The notes under the pieces were generated by a model. The model searched no databases. It was not told the origin of the DNA and saw only the letters and a list, made by a program, of their open reading frames with translations. Of a stretch of DNA of 5,970 nt, positions 5,103-5,970 are shown piece by piece. The position numbers and the translations under genes were made by a program. The stretch is from CAVRTJ01 sp046704825. Its GTDB lineage: Bacteria; Acidobacteriota; UBA4820; DSQY01. The stretch covers positions 1 to 5,970 of the forward strand of contig JBJKRE010000026.1 in NCBI GenBank assembly GCA_046704825.1, given 5' to 3'. Numbering within the stretch: position 1 is the stretch's first letter; every line of letters starts with the position of its first letter.

Positions 5103-5970
5103 TCAGTGCCTCAGGATGTTGAAAGCCTTGATGGCCTCCATCGCCTCGATTGCGCACTCGGCCACGTCCGAGTCCTTATCGAACTTGAATTTTTCTAAAT
5201 ACGGCAGAGCCCTGACGTCCTTTATTTCACCTAATGCATACATGGCGTCGGCCCGAGCATGCGCGTCCGGGGAGCCCAGAAGGCTGAGCAGGGGTGGAAC
5301 GGCCTCGCCGGCAGCCCCCCGATCCACCTTTGCCAGATCGGCCAGTACCAGGATAGCCCCCATCCGCACGGCCAGGCTGTTCTCCCCCACCATCCGCCCG
5401 ATCTCCTCCCCGGGGATCTGACGGTACTTGACGAGATCGAGAATCTCTGGACGCATCTTCCGGTCCAGCATATGAAGAAGCGTTTGCCGGGCCCACCGGC
5501 CCGAACAGAAAGCCTCGAGGGCGCCGATCAGCTCGTCGCCACCGCACGCGCCGTACAGGCGCCCCCTTTCGCCGATGACGCAGAGCGGGACCACGGACAT
5601 TGCCAGCGGAAGCAGACTTCGATCGAAGCTCTCCACATCGAGTACCCGGATCGAAACACCCGGCCGCGCCACGGCGACGGCCATGGCCGCAGCCACCGCC
5701 GACGCACTGTTCTCGCACCACCTGGCCGCGTAGACGTCGATTCGCGGAGGGTTCGGAAGGCCCCGGAGCGAACGTATCTGTCGCTCGGACAACCCGCTGT
5801 CCCCCGAGTATGCCGCGCGAATGAAGGACCGGAAGGGGCTTTCAATTTCCCGGTCGGGAAGGATGAGCCACTGGGCCCTTATTCCGTTGTCGGTACTCGC
5901 AGAAATCTTTATGGGTACCGCCCTGCCCGGTCCGGACCGCGTCTCGCAGACGCGCCCCGCAAAGTCCTTC
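5103..5970 (-). CDS. Degenerate tandem thioredoxin-fold (PDO/AhpF-N-like) protein with C-terminal HEAT repeats, 5' end beyond the window
   Basis: At least 288 residues are encoded, and the frame stays open to the right edge. A TTG at 5792 could be taken as a start, but the 59 codons above it are GC-rich at the third position and look like protein, so I treat the gene as 5'-partial. Numbering from the edge, about 15-60 (ending RSFIRAAYSGDSGL) resembles the end of the first thioredoxin fold of archaeal-type protein disulfide oxidoreductases or the AhpF N-terminus. About 75-152 resembles the second fold: IDVYAARWCENS (77-88), a cis-proline region SVVPLCVIG (125-133) and YGACGGDELIGALE. The expected CxxC is C85-E-N-S88, so dithiol chemistry is lost in this domain. 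About 160-285 forms HEAT-type helix pairs, e.g. AVRMGAILVLADLA and ARADAMYALGEIKD. The stop is 43 bp before the PAP2 start. It may be a scaffold or monothiol redox sensor; function unproven. Confidence 0.75.
   Translation of the reverse strand, partial: KDFAGRVCETRSGPGRAVPIKISASTDNGIRAQWLILPDREIESPFRSFIRAAYSGDSGLSERQIRSLRGLPNPPRIDVYAARWCENSASAVAAAMAVAVARPGVSIRVLDVESFDRSLLPLAMSVVPLCVIGERGRLYGACGGDELIGALEAFCSGRWARQTLLHMLDRKMRPEILDLVKYRQIPGEEIGRMVGENSLAVRMGAILVLADLAKVDRGAAGEAVPPLLSLLGSPDAHARADAMYALGEIKDVRALPYLEKFKFDKDSDVAECAIEAMEAIKAFNILRH

Noticed and set aside
5103..5792. HEAT protein as a complete 229-aa gene starting at TTG 5792
   Set aside because: The frame is open for 59 more codons with coding-like composition, and these residues resemble the end of a preceding thioredoxin fold.
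5923..5935. CTGCCCGGTCCGG, also found in the 117-bp repeat (11-23), as a third repeat copy
   Set aside because: Only 13 GC-rich bases match, and it lies inside a coding region, so it is probably coincidental.

Overview
This is a GC-rich bacterial chromosomal window. The genes look like those of a Desulfobacterota/deltaproteobacterium-type Gram-negative (a tmRNA tag ending in LALAA, a DUF3047 protein, a YitT protein, an MGDG-synthase-type glycosyltransferase). That placement is inferred from gene content and composition and is not secure. The window has no phage, CRISPR or transposase genes.

Layout. Positions 1-360 hold no convincing gene. They contain a 117-bp sequence present twice (1-117 and 173-289, period 172 bp), then a perfect 9-bp hairpin. 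Positions 361-407 are an intrinsic terminator, followed by ssrA (tmRNA) on the minus strand at 407-753. Its tRNA-like ends, encoded CCA and a readable tag (ANHNDLALAA) are all visible, and a good sigma70 promoter lies at 770-798. A YitT-family membrane protein (906-1784) is divergent from it on the plus strand. Everything after that is on the minus strand. In transcription order, from the right edge: (1) a protein running off the window edge, with degenerate tandem thioredoxin-like folds fused to HEAT repeats (5103-5970); (2) a PAP2/AUR1-type membrane phosphatase or phosphotransferase with a likely TTG start (4154-5059); (3) an MGDG-synthase/GT28-type glycosyltransferase that starts inside the stop codon of gene 2 (3072-4157); (4) after a 236-bp gap with its own promoter, a secreted DUF3047 protein (2161-2835); (5) 4 bp later, a small four-helix membrane protein of the PF04020 'phage holin' family (1800-2156).

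Working together. Genes 2 and 3 are translationally coupled (ATGA overlap), and both belong to families that act on lipid head groups at the membrane, so they probably form a polar-lipid or glycolipid module. Gene 1 ends 43 bp upstream and may share the transcript. Genes 4 and 5 form a second, short operon. Its consensus -10 box sits only 8 bp before the ATG, with no Shine-Dalgarno sequence, suggesting a leaderless or nearly leaderless message. A perfect TGTGA-N6-TCACA palindrome (3003-3018) lies in the gap between the two groups.

The items most worth a second look are the lipid gene pair, the degenerate disulfide-oxidoreductase-like/HEAT fusion, the leaderless arrangement, the CRP/FNR-like palindrome and the tandem repeat beside ssrA.
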